Below, piece after piece: positions 8,541 to 15,848 of a stretch of DNA of 64,000 nucleotides. The position numbers and the translations under genes are program-made. The notes under the pieces are model-generated. The model did not search any database. It saw only the letters and a program-made list of their open reading frames with translations, and was not told where the DNA came from. Position 1 is the stretch's first letter, and every line of letters starts with the position of its first letter. This stretch comes from VMCP01 sp964408945 (lineage in GTDB: Bacteria > Bacteroidota > Bacteroidia > NS11-12g > UBA955), in the NCBI GenBank assembly GCA_964408945.1, contig CAYPBJ010000005.1:1-64000 (forward strand), read 5' to 3'.

Positions 8541-9159
8541 TTTTTATCATTTTTATTTTACAAGGACCCGATAACAATTGTAAACGCTCAATTTGAGGCT
8601 CGCATTGTCTAATTTCCAATGAAAATCCGTTTTTTTCGTAAAGTTTTTTTGCAGGAACGTTGTTTTCCATCAACTGAATTTCAGACATTTTGCCATCGCT
8701 CGCATAGTCAATCAATTGATTCATATAACCTTGTCCTCGGTGATTTTCCAATGTATAGAGATGCTCCAATTGCCAGGTTCCACTTTTTCGGGGGATGTTT
8801 ACCCTCGATACCACCTCTAATTTATCTGTATTATTATGCCACTTTTCACCTAAAACAAATCCCAAACTTTGAGTCTTTAAAAGGTCAGAAGACATTCCCG
8901 CAGAACCCTCTTGCCAAGTGCAAAGTCCAGCAGCTATTTCTTTTGAATCATTTTCTAAAATATACCAAGAATTATAATCCCAAGGTTGCCCCTCAATTTC
9001 TTCTTCGAATATTTCTTGTAAAATGCCTTTAAATTCCATTTCAGATACATCAAATAAAACCCCATAAGGGAAAATATTCGATCCCGATTTTTCACTCTCT
9101 ATGATGGCTTCCGCGATGAAGTCAAAATCAGATTTTGCGGCTTTTCTAATTGTTGGCAT
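8533..9159 (-). CDS. GNAT-family N-acetyltransferase in the Dlt-like operon
   Basis: A 208-residue soluble protein with the GNAT fold signature: the acetyl-CoA loop ENHRGQGYM (138-146) and the C-terminal NNVPAKKLYEKNGF element (166-179). GNAT enzymes move an acyl group from acyl-CoA to an amine. It sits between the adenylation gene (3 nt upstream) and the carrier protein (8 nt overlap), so it is very likely part of the same pathway. A plausible but unproven job is N-acylation of the amino acid that is loaded on the carrier. Classical dlt operons have no such gene. Confidence 0.85.
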   Translation of the reverse strand: MPTIRKAAKSDFDFIAEAIIESEKSGSNIFPYGVLFDVSEMEFKGILQEIFEEEIEGQPWDYNSWYILENDSKEIAAGLCTWQEGSAGMSSDLLKTQSLGFVLGEKWHNNTDKLEVVSRVNIPRKSGTWQLEHLYTLENHRGQGYMNQLIDYASDGKMSEIQLMENNVPAKKLYEKNGFSLEIRQCEPQIERLQLLSGPCKIKMIKNG

Positions 9160-9162
9160 TGT

Positions 9163-10623
9163 TTATTTATTCAATGAAGCGATCAATTTTTTCTTATCAA
9201 TTTTCCCATTATCATTCAAAGGGAATTCTTGTCTGATGTGAATTTCCTTGACTGCCATATAATCGGGGAGGAGTTCATTTAACGATCTACGTTGGTTTTC
9301 TATGGATGCATTTAAATATTCACTTGTCGAGTCTTGAATAAATAAATGCAATTCACTTCCAGTTTCTTGACTAATAGCAACTGCTTTACAATTGCAATTG
9401 ACAAATACTTGACTACCTGCAAACTCCAATTCTGATAATTCAATTCTGTAGCCCTGAATTTTCACTTGATCATCCATCCGTCCATGGCAATAAAAAAAGG
9501 ACCCATCTTTTACACCAATGTCTCCGCTTTTATAAAACCAAATACCTTCGCCAGATTCAAAAAATTTAGAGGCCTGTTCTGTTGTCGCATTTAAATAACC
9601 TCTAGTGGTTTGTAAACCACCTAAGCAAAGTTCTTGATCTTCATTGATGATGAATTGAACGGTTTTCATGGGTTCGCCAATGCAAACCACTCCATTCTGA
9701 TGAAGAAGTTCCCTGTCTATCGTAGGGTGATGAGCCGTATATCTGCTGCAATAGATCGTAGCTTCCGTAGGACCGTATACATTATCAATCTGACAATGGG
9801 GCACGCACGACTTCCAAACGGCGAGTTGATTGATCCTAAAAGCCTCTCCGCAAAATTGAGTCACTTTTAAATGAGGTAATTCAATATCATCAGCATAAGG
9901 CGCTAACATCTCCACCGCCGATGGAACCATCAATGCGAAGCTTATATCTTGAGATTCTAAAGTATCATATAATGCAAGCGGTTTGATTAAACTCTGATTC
10001 AATGTGTGAAAACTGCCCCCCAACAAAGCAGGAACAGTAAAACTCATTACCGATAAATCAAAAGTTAATTCAAACATTTGTAAAAATCGGTCACTTGAGT
10101 CTAACATATAACTCAATTCAAAAAATCCGTCTAAAAAGGACTGTAAATTTCGCCATGAAATAGGAACGCCCTTTGGTTTTCCGGTAGTACCCGATGTAAA
10201 CAATACATAAGCATCACTGGAATCATTTACTAAAGTCAAAGAACCATTTAGACGGCTCTCAACCAATTGTTTTTTGATACTTACCAATTGAAAATTTTCA
10301 CCCAAATTGCCTCCATGTGAATCATATACCTGCTCAATCTGCGATGATTCTATGATATCGCTGAGTCTTTGATTCGGATAATTTGGTTGCAAAGGCACAT
10401 AGCCTTTCCCACTCATCCAACAGGTTATAATGGCAGCATAGGTTTCAAAATCATTTCTGATAACCACGCCCAATCGTGAATTTGGTTGTCGCTGAAAATT
10501 TTCAATATGATGGGCTACGAATTCTTGCAGCTGTTTCCAACTGTAATCAACTCCACCAATGCTGCAAAACAACCCTTGGGGTTGAAGTATATTGTTCCAT
10601 ATTTGATTTCGGAACTGGGCCAT
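9163..10623 (-). CDS. Stand-alone amino acid adenylation enzyme (DltA-like)
   Basis: A 486-residue AMP-forming ligase, about the length of DltA, without condensation or thiolation domains. Core motifs are all visible: FTSGTTGKPKG (142-152), FDLS (188-191) whose Asp normally holds the substrate amino group, FCGE (257-260), NVYGPTEAT (281-289), YKSGD (364-368), GRMDDQVKIQGYRIE (381-395) and the C-terminal catalytic Lys in NGKIDKK (472-478). The FCGE cysteine is typical of D-alanine-carrier ligases. It should activate an amino acid as adenylate and load it on the carrier protein encoded two genes downstream. Its ATG overlaps the gatB stop codon (TAATG at 10621-10625). D-alanine as substrate is inferred; another small amino acid is possible. 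Confidence 0.88.
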   Translation of the reverse strand: MAQFRNQIWNNILQPQGLFCSIGGVDYSWKQLQEFVAHHIENFQRQPNSRLGVVIRNDFETYAAIITCWMSGKGYVPLQPNYPNQRLSDIIESSQIEQVYDSHGGNLGENFQLVSIKKQLVESRLNGSLTLVNDSSDAYVLFTSGTTGKPKGVPISWRNLQSFLDGFFELSYMLDSSDRFLQMFELTFDLSVMSFTVPALLGGSFHTLNQSLIKPLALYDTLESQDISFALMVPSAVEMLAPYADDIELPHLKVTQFCGEAFRINQLAVWKSCVPHCQIDNVYGPTEATIYCSRYTAHHPTIDRELLHQNGVVCIGEPMKTVQFIINEDQELCLGGLQTTRGYLNATTEQASKFFESGEGIWFYKSGDIGVKDGSFFYCHGRMDDQVKIQGYRIELSELEFAGSQVFVNCNCKAVAISQETGSELHLFIQDSTSEYLNASIENQRRSLNELLPDYMAVKEIHIRQEFPLNDNGKIDKKKLIASLNK

Positions 10624-12071
10624 TATCCCAATTTATTAGATACCAATTGATTGGTTATTTTTGGGTCAGCTTTACCTTTTGAACGCTTCATAACTTCCCC
10701 AACAAACATACCCAATAACCCTTTTTTACCTGATTGATATTCTTGAACTTTTTCAGGAAACTCTGCCAAAACTTGATCAACCAATTCTTCAATGAAAACA
10801 GAATCAGAATTGGTGCTTAAGTTGAGTTCATCTACCAAAGATTTTGCTGTTTTTGTTGGATGTTTAATCAGCTCTGGAAACAATTTTTGTGAAGCAATAC
10901 TATGGGTAATCAAACCAGAATCAATCAATGAAATAATTTCGGTAATTTGTTCTGGATCTAACGGAAATTCTTGAATGGTCAAGGCATTCTCATTCAAATA
11001 ACCTCTAATAGTAACGGTTACCCAATTAGAAATAGCCTTATAGTTCTGACTCAACGAAGCCATCTTCTCAAAATACAACGCCGAAAATTTATCATCAACC
11101 AACACAGATGCATCGTATTCACTGAGCCCATAGGTATTTGTAAATCGATCAAATAATACCCTGGGTAGTTCAGGCATTTTACTTTTAACATCAGCCAGCA
11201 TTTCATCTGTAACAAGGGTAGGAGGCAAGTCTGGTTCCGGGAAATAACGATAATCATTTACCGCCTCTTTTTTTCTCATAGAAAATGTAGTGCCAGCTAG
11301 TCCATTAAATCCACGTGTTTCTCCATCCACCTTGCCGCCTGATTGAATGAGTTCTATTTGACGTTGAATTTCAAAATCAATGGCCCTTTTCACATTGGAA
11401 ATGGAGTTCATGTTTTTAATTTCCACTTTTGTTCCAAAAGTTTTAGATCCTTTAGGCATGACAGAGATATTGGCATCGCAACGCAAACTACCTTCTTCCA
11501 TGTTTCCATCACAAATGTCTAGGTAACGCACCAATCGGCGAATCTCGGTTACGAACGCATATGCCTCGTCTCCGCTTTTGATATCAGGTTCACTCACTAC
11601 TTCAATCAAAGGAGTACCCGCACGATTGTAATCAACCAAGGTGTCATACATATCTTGATCGTGCATGCTTTTCCCTGTGTCTTCTTCCATGTGAATTCGG
11701 GTAAGTCTGATGTTCTTTTCAGTACCGTCTTTTAATTTTATGGGCACAACTCCTCCCGTGCAGAGAGGGGTATCAAATTGGGTAATTTGATACCCTTTGG
11801 GTAAGTCAGCATAGAAGTAATTTTTGCGAGAATATCTATTTACACGGGTAATATCACAATTTAGAGCAATTCCCATTTTCATTGACATTTCAATAGCGCC
11901 ATGATTGTGCATGGGCAAGGCACCGGGATGCCCCAAACTGATAGGACTAACCTGGGTGTTGGGCATACCACCGTATTCGGTAGAATCGCCTGAAAATGCC
12001 TTACTCAAGGTTTGTAATTGGATGTGTATTTCTAAACCAATAACAGCTTCAAAATCTTTATGAAAATCCAT
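10623..12071 (-). CDS. gatB: Asp-tRNA(Asn)/Glu-tRNA(Gln) amidotransferase subunit B
   Basis: GatB, the tRNA-binding subunit of the GatCAB amidotransferase that converts misacylated Glu-tRNA(Gln) or Asp-tRNA(Asn). The start at 12071 gives 482 residues, the normal length, and begins with the family N-terminus FEAVIGLEIHIQL. Further hallmarks are GHPGALP, NRYSRKNYFYADLPKGYQI, RIHMEEDTGKS, DYNRAGTPLIEVVSEPD and the C-terminal GatB/YqeY domain. A longer frame to 12182 would use a TTG and lacks family support. A -7 box (TATCTTTG, 12087 to 12080) ends 8 nt before the ATG. gatA and gatC are not nearby. The downstream Dlt-like gene overlaps its stop by one base. Confidence 0.97.
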   Translation of the reverse strand: MDFHKDFEAVIGLEIHIQLQTLSKAFSGDSTEYGGMPNTQVSPISLGHPGALPMHNHGAIEMSMKMGIALNCDITRVNRYSRKNYFYADLPKGYQITQFDTPLCTGGVVPIKLKDGTEKNIRLTRIHMEEDTGKSMHDQDMYDTLVDYNRAGTPLIEVVSEPDIKSGDEAYAFVTEIRRLVRYLDICDGNMEEGSLRCDANISVMPKGSKTFGTKVEIKNMNSISNVKRAIDFEIQRQIELIQSGGKVDGETRGFNGLAGTTFSMRKKEAVNDYRYFPEPDLPPTLVTDEMLADVKSKMPELPRVLFDRFTNTYGLSEYDASVLVDDKFSALYFEKMASLSQNYKAISNWVTVTIRGYLNENALTIQEFPLDPEQITEIISLIDSGLITHSIASQKLFPELIKHPTKTAKSLVDELNLSTNSDSVFIEELVDQVLAEFPEKVQEYQSGKKGLLGMFVGEVMKRSKGKADPKITNQLVSNKLG

Positions 12072-12079
12072 GCTTAGCA

Positions 12080-12087
12080 CAAAGATA
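12080..12087 (-). promoter_or_regulatory. Candidate -7 box for gatB and the Dlt-like operon
   Basis: TATCTTTG fits the Bacteroidota TAnnTTTG consensus and ends 8 nt before the gatB ATG. I see no TTG at the usual distance upstream, so support is moderate. If real, gatB and the six following genes can be read from it. Confidence 0.5.
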
Positions 12088-12148
12088 AAACGCACATCCC
12101 ACTTAATGAACTTCAATTCCGGAAACTTGTACCCAAAGAACAAATAAA

Positions 12149-12177
12149 TTGAAACCGTATAAATTGTTTTACCTTTG
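12149..12177 (+). promoter_or_regulatory. rnpB promoter
   Basis: TTG (12149-12151), an 18-nt spacer and TACCTTTG (12170-12177) match the Bacteroidota -33/-7 consensus. The predicted transcript start falls at the first bases of the RNase P RNA (12181). Confidence 0.75.
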
Positions 12178-12180
12178 CAC

Positions 12181-12570
12181 AAAGGCAGTTCGTTCTATCG
12201 ATCCATGAAAATGGGTAGGAAAGTCCGGGCAACGCAGGGCGCCGCACTTCCTAACAGGAAGGAAATTTCATCACTTCGGTGATGAAGTTGACAGCAAGTG
12301 TCACAGAAAGCTATACCGCCCATAAAGTTCTCTTTTTGGGTAAGGGTGAAAAAGTGGGGTAAGAGCCCACTCGTTCTAGCGTGAGCTAGAATTGGGACAA
12401 ACCTTGCGGGTTGAAAGACCAAATATATCCGGATTAAAGAGCGGCCCGCTCAATAGCTTGCTAGCCGGAAGGGTAGGTCGATGGAGATACGCCGTGAGGC
12501 ATATCCAAGATTAATGATAGAAAGCACGGCAAAACCGTGTCTACAGAACCCGGCTTACAGAACTGCCTTT
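12181..12570 (+). ncRNA. rnpB: RNase P RNA (bacterial class A)
   Basis: The ends pair perfectly over 11 bp (12181-12191 with 12560-12570), forming helix P1. Conserved core stretches are present: GTAGGAAAGTCCGGGC near 12215 (CR-I), ACAGAAAGCTATACCGCCC near 12303, GGTGAAAAAGTGGGGTAAGAGCCCAC near 12345, and the 3' core ending ACAGAACCCGGCTTACAG (12543-12560). The length of about 390 nt is normal. This is the catalytic RNA that trims tRNA 5' ends. It is divergent from gatB and lies just upstream of a tRNA gene. Confidence 0.95.
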
Positions 12571-12605
12571 TGTTTTTGAAATATTTAAAAAAAATAAAAA
12601 AAGAC

Positions 12606-12637
12606 TTGCAAAAACACACATTTGTGTTGTACATTTG
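12606..12637 (+). promoter_or_regulatory. tRNA-Gly promoter
   Basis: TTG (12606-12608), 21 nt, then TACATTTG (12630-12637). The box lies about 24 nt before the mature tRNA 5' end, so a short leader would be removed by RNase P. Confidence 0.7.
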
Positions 12638-12660
12638 CACCACTCTAAAACAGAGTACAA

Positions 12661-12733
12661 GCGAGAATAGCTCAGTTGGTAGAGCACAACCTTGCCAAGG
12701 TTGGGGTCGCGAGTTCGAGTCTCGTTTCTCGCT
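12661..12733 (+). tRNA. tRNA-Gly (anticodon GCC)
   Basis: A full cloverleaf can be drawn. The acceptor stem pairs GCGAGAA (12661-12667) with TTCTCGC (12726-12732), with T12733 as discriminator. The anticodon stem pairs CAACC (12687-12691) with GGTTG (12699-12703) around the loop TTGCCAA, giving anticodon GCC (12694-12696). The T loop contains GTTCGAGTC. CCA is not encoded. Confidence 0.95.
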
Positions 12734-12740
12734 CAAAATT

Positions 12741-12772
12741 GAAAGCCGAACTCATTTAGTTCGGCTTTTTTT
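12741..12772 (+). terminator. Terminator after tRNA-Gly
   Basis: AAAGCCGAACT pairs with AGTTCGGCTTT around a short loop and is followed by a T run, 8 nt after the tRNA. Confidence 0.85.
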
Positions 12773-12798
12773 ATTCCCCATTTTTCATCATTAAACCA

Positions 12799-12831
12799 TA
12801 AAAAAAGCCTCGTTGTAAAACGAGGCTTTTC
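12799..12831 (-). terminator. Terminator downstream of gldJ
   Basis: AAAAGCCTCGTT / AACGAGGCTTTT stem with a 4-nt loop. On the minus strand it is followed by a T run and lies about 20 nt after the gldJ stop codon. Confidence 0.8.
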
Positions 12832-12850
12832 ACTATTTTAGAACTATTGC

Positions 12851-14545
12851 TTATTGAGCAATTTTCATTCTTTTAGTTTTCTTGTCAATTCCACTTGATG
12901 GCAACTTGTTGTATTTCTTCTTAGCGTTACCAACAGGTGAACCCACTCTAATCATGGCACAACGGAAACCAAGGTAAGAAGCAGCTTGGTCTTGATCCAA
13001 GAAACGACGCGTACCAGGACTTGCATTGTAAACACGATCCGTCCAGTTACCACCTTTGATTACACGAGCTTTATCGTTTATCAATGAAGCTACTCCGTAT
13101 TCATAAATCAAATCTGGTTCTTCAACACCTGCTTGTACATCTTTGAAACCAATATTGTCAGCCTGTGAGTAGTTTCTTCTTCCACCTTTAGAAATAGAAG
13201 TTTTAACTACGTCTTGATATTTGATACGTCCTAAGTCGTCCTTATCAGCTAAACCTGCAGGACCATTAGGGTCTAAAACCACTTGCTCAAATTTATTACC
13301 ACGGAAAGGCATAAATGCATCCATATCTTCAAGTGATAATGGACGATAAACATCCTTAACCCACTCAGAAACGTTACCATCCATGTTGTACAAACCAAAT
13401 GAGTTTGGCCAATAGGAATGAACAGGAGTAGTGATCATACCGGCATCATTTAAGTTACCGCTGGCTATACCTGCATAATCTCCTTTACCTCTCATAACGT
13501 TCATTCTGATCTTACCACGATCTGCTTCGCGACCGTTTTTGATACGAATGGTGTAATCGTTCCAAGAATAAACTTTATTTTGCTCAATATTATCAAATTG
13601 AGTTTCTCCGATAGCAGCTTTTGCGGCATATTCCCACTCAGCTTCAGTTGGCAATCTGTAATCAGGCAATAAAATACCGTCTTCCATATTTACCTTGTAA
13701 CGCTTTTGACTCTTGCGTTTTGCTTTAGAGTAGTCACGCAAAGGCTTTTTACCCAACATATTACCAGCTGTAGGTTTGGTATTAACGGCTCCAGAAGCAT
13801 CTACACCACTAAATACACCGTTATCTTGACCAGAAAGGTAAGCACGGGTATTGAATGTGTTAAATGGATCGTTCAAAATAGCTTGGTTACCAACGTTCAA
13901 TTCAATAATTCTTTCACGATCAAGAATGTACTCGTTAACACGATCTGTTCTCCAACGGGCGAATTCTGTTGCTTGGTGCCAGTTTACACCTACTACAGGA
14001 TAATCTTTGTAGGAAGGATGTCTGAAATAATACTCAACAAACGGTTCATTGTAGCCTAATTTACTTCTCCAAGAATTGGTGTCAGGTAAAATTTTGGTAT
14101 AAAGCAATCCGTTTGCAGCAGGATCATTAGGGTCAACCTTTACACCTGCAAATTCGTGCTCAGACTGTAAACCGCTGTTGTTAGCATTGAAAGTTCTTTG
14201 AAACCAATACACGAATTCACGGTATTGTAGGTTACTAACCTCAGTTTCATCCATATAGAATGAATGAACGGTTACAGTCCTTTCAGCATTGTTGTTTTCA
14301 TAACGAAGATCAGTCTCAACATTACCCATGTTAAATGCACCACCTTCAATTAACACCAATCCCGGTCCAGTTTCTTGTCCTTTGTATTTTGGATTGGCAA
14401 AGCCACCCCACTTAGGATCATTGTAACCTTGACCGGTAGTTGCACTCTTACGATTTGGTCCTGCAGGACTACAAGCCGAAAAAATGCCTGCAACAATTGC
14501 TGCAGATAGAATATAGCTCGGTTTCATTTTAAATTTTCTATTCAT
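12851..14545 (-). CDS. gldJ: Gliding motility lipoprotein GldJ
   Basis: A lipoprotein of about 564 residues with a formylglycine-generating-enzyme-like (SUMF1/FGE-sulfatase) fold. The lipobox SACS follows a short hydrophobic segment, and the mature part shows ETGPGLVLIEGGAFNMG, FYMDETEVSNLQYREF, YPVVGVNWHQATEFARWRTDRVNE, LPTEAEWEYAAKA and DGNVSEWVKDVY. The combination and length match GldJ, which with GldK forms the periplasmic ring or stabilises the type IX secretion and gliding machinery; catalytic FGE activity is not expected. The start at 14545 was chosen because it gives a charged n-region; 14527 is an alternative. In other Bacteroidota gldJ neighbours porU and porV, as it does here. Confidence 0.92.
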   Translation of the reverse strand: MNRKFKMKPSYILSAAIVAGIFSACSPAGPNRKSATTGQGYNDPKWGGFANPKYKGQETGPGLVLIEGGAFNMGNVETDLRYENNNAERTVTVHSFYMDETEVSNLQYREFVYWFQRTFNANNSGLQSEHEFAGVKVDPNDPAANGLLYTKILPDTNSWRSKLGYNEPFVEYYFRHPSYKDYPVVGVNWHQATEFARWRTDRVNEYILDRERIIELNVGNQAILNDPFNTFNTRAYLSGQDNGVFSGVDASGAVNTKPTAGNMLGKKPLRDYSKAKRKSQKRYKVNMEDGILLPDYRLPTEAEWEYAAKAAIGETQFDNIEQNKVYSWNDYTIRIKNGREADRGKIRMNVMRGKGDYAGIASGNLNDAGMITTPVHSYWPNSFGLYNMDGNVSEWVKDVYRPLSLEDMDAFMPFRGNKFEQVVLDPNGPAGLADKDDLGRIKYQDVVKTSISKGGRRNYSQADNIGFKDVQAGVEEPDLIYEYGVASLINDKARVIKGGNWTDRVYNASPGTRRFLDQDQAASYLGFRCAMIRVGSPVGNAKKKYNKLPSSGIDKKTKRMKIAQ

Positions 14546-14585
14546 TTTGAGTGAAATCAATAACGCAAATTTGATTTGAATATTG

Positions 14586-14593
14586 CAAACTTA
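14586..14593 (-). promoter_or_regulatory. Candidate -7 box for gldJ
   Basis: TAAGTTTG matches TAnnTTTG and lies about 40 nt upstream of the chosen start. No convincing -33 TTG is seen. Confidence 0.4.
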
Positions 14594-14647
14594 TGATTTT
14601 TTCAACAATTTTCCTCTAACCTTAACTCTAACTTAAACTTTCTGTGT

Positions 14648-15655
14648 TTAGAATTCAGGACATTTTAATGGTTTGAATGGCTTTGATCCCGGAGGTACAC
14701 ACCAATCAATGGTTGCGCTAACCTCGTGACTTGAAGGAATGGCTGTTCTACCATCACTCACTGTAAAGTCATAACTGTAACCAAATTTAAATCTATCCTT
14801 TCTAAATCCAACCAACATAATAATGGCGTCAGATGTTTTGAAGTTTCCAAAAGTTTGACGGAACCACAAACCTGTTACTAATGGACCTTTATTTACATAG
14901 AATCCCATGTTCAATTGGGTGAAATTTCTCTGCATCATAAATAATGCATTAGGAGAGATTGTGTTCTTTTCGTATCTAGATTTTGACAATTTGATAACGG
15001 CACCACCATGCACGGTATATCTCATTGGTAAAACTTCATCAGGATTGTTGTAAAAACTCCAAGTTGGTTCGATAATGTTGTGTGCAGCAAAACCTCCATA
15101 GAAAGTACTGTTGTACAAAACTGCCCCAGCGTTGAAATTAGGATAGGTAACGCTACTTTGTGGCTTTTGCTCACCCGTAGGTAATGCGAATCCTTGAGTT
15201 GGTAAAATTTGATCGCCGAATTTTAAACGATTGAAATCTAAACTTCTGAATGTCACAGAACCTTGTAATCCCAATCTTAAAAAAGCCCTATTTCTTCCAT
15301 TACCTAGAGGTAATAAGTATGAATAAACTCCGCTTATGCTTGTTGATGTTAATAAACCTGATCCTGCAACGTCATGAAAAATCATGGCTCCAACTCCTCC
15401 GCCTACTGCAGGGATGTGTTGGTCCCATGATGCACACAATGATCTAAAAGTACCAGGTAGACTTGGCCATTGATTTCTGTAATTCAACGACATGCGTCCT
15501 GCAGCACCAGCGTCACAAACAGCTGAACCAGCCAATGCTGGATTAGTGTAAACGGGAGCTGCATAAAATTGAGTGAGTTCAGGATCTTGAGCTTTCAAAG
15601 TTCCTACAGTCAACGCCAATATGCTAAAAAAACTCTTGCGTAATGTAATTTTCAT
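14648..15655 (-). CDS. porP: PorP/SprF family type IX secretion outer-membrane protein
   Basis: A 335-residue protein with a Sec signal peptide (cleavage after KAQ) and the PorP/SprF N-terminal signature DPELTQFYAAPVYTNPALAGS, then NYRNQWPSLPGTF and alternating strands of an outer-membrane barrel. Members of this family are encoded beside T9SS substrates or in the core locus and help export or surface attachment of cognate proteins. Here it lies between gldJ and porU, so a general T9SS role is likely. Whether it is the core PorP or a SprF paralogue cannot be decided from the window. It has its own promoter at 15679-15709 (minus strand). Confidence 0.88.
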   Translation of the reverse strand: MKITLRKSFFSILALTVGTLKAQDPELTQFYAAPVYTNPALAGSAVCDAGAAGRMSLNYRNQWPSLPGTFRSLCASWDQHIPAVGGGVGAMIFHDVAGSGLLTSTSISGVYSYLLPLGNGRNRAFLRLGLQGSVTFRSLDFNRLKFGDQILPTQGFALPTGEQKPQSSVTYPNFNAGAVLYNSTFYGGFAAHNIIEPTWSFYNNPDEVLPMRYTVHGGAVIKLSKSRYEKNTISPNALFMMQRNFTQLNMGFYVNKGPLVTGLWFRQTFGNFKTSDAIIMLVGFRKDRFKFGYSYDFTVSDGRTAIPSSHEVSATIDWCVPPGSKPFKPLKCPEF

Positions 15656-15678
15656 AAATCAAATTCTGCTCGTTCGGA

Positions 15679-15709
15679 CAAATGTACGGATAAAACGATT
15701 GATTCAAAA
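15679..15709 (-). promoter_or_regulatory. porP promoter
   Basis: On the minus strand TTTG, 18 nt, TACATTTG (15686 to 15679). The gene starts 23 nt after the box. Confidence 0.7.
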
Positions 15710-15848
15710 AAATATTTTGTCATCATGACATTCATATGGAAAATGGATTTTCTATTCGTCAAAATAAGGTCTGTAATTAAGATAAAGGAAATATTCAATT
15801 TGATTATTCGTTACCTTTACATCAGTTTAAATTTATCCATTGTAAACA

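Noticed and set aside
9163..10623. Adenylation enzyme as part of a non-ribosomal peptide synthetase
   Set aside because: It has no condensation, thiolation or thioesterase domain, has the length of DltA, and sits with a separate carrier, SGNH and MBOAT genes.
12081..12182. N-terminal extension of gatB
   Set aside because: It would start with TTG, has no family similarity and overlaps the rnpB promoter; the family N-terminus begins at 12071.
12195..12794. Open frames across this stretch on both strands
   Set aside because: They overlap RNase P RNA and tRNA-Gly, whose structures are well supported.
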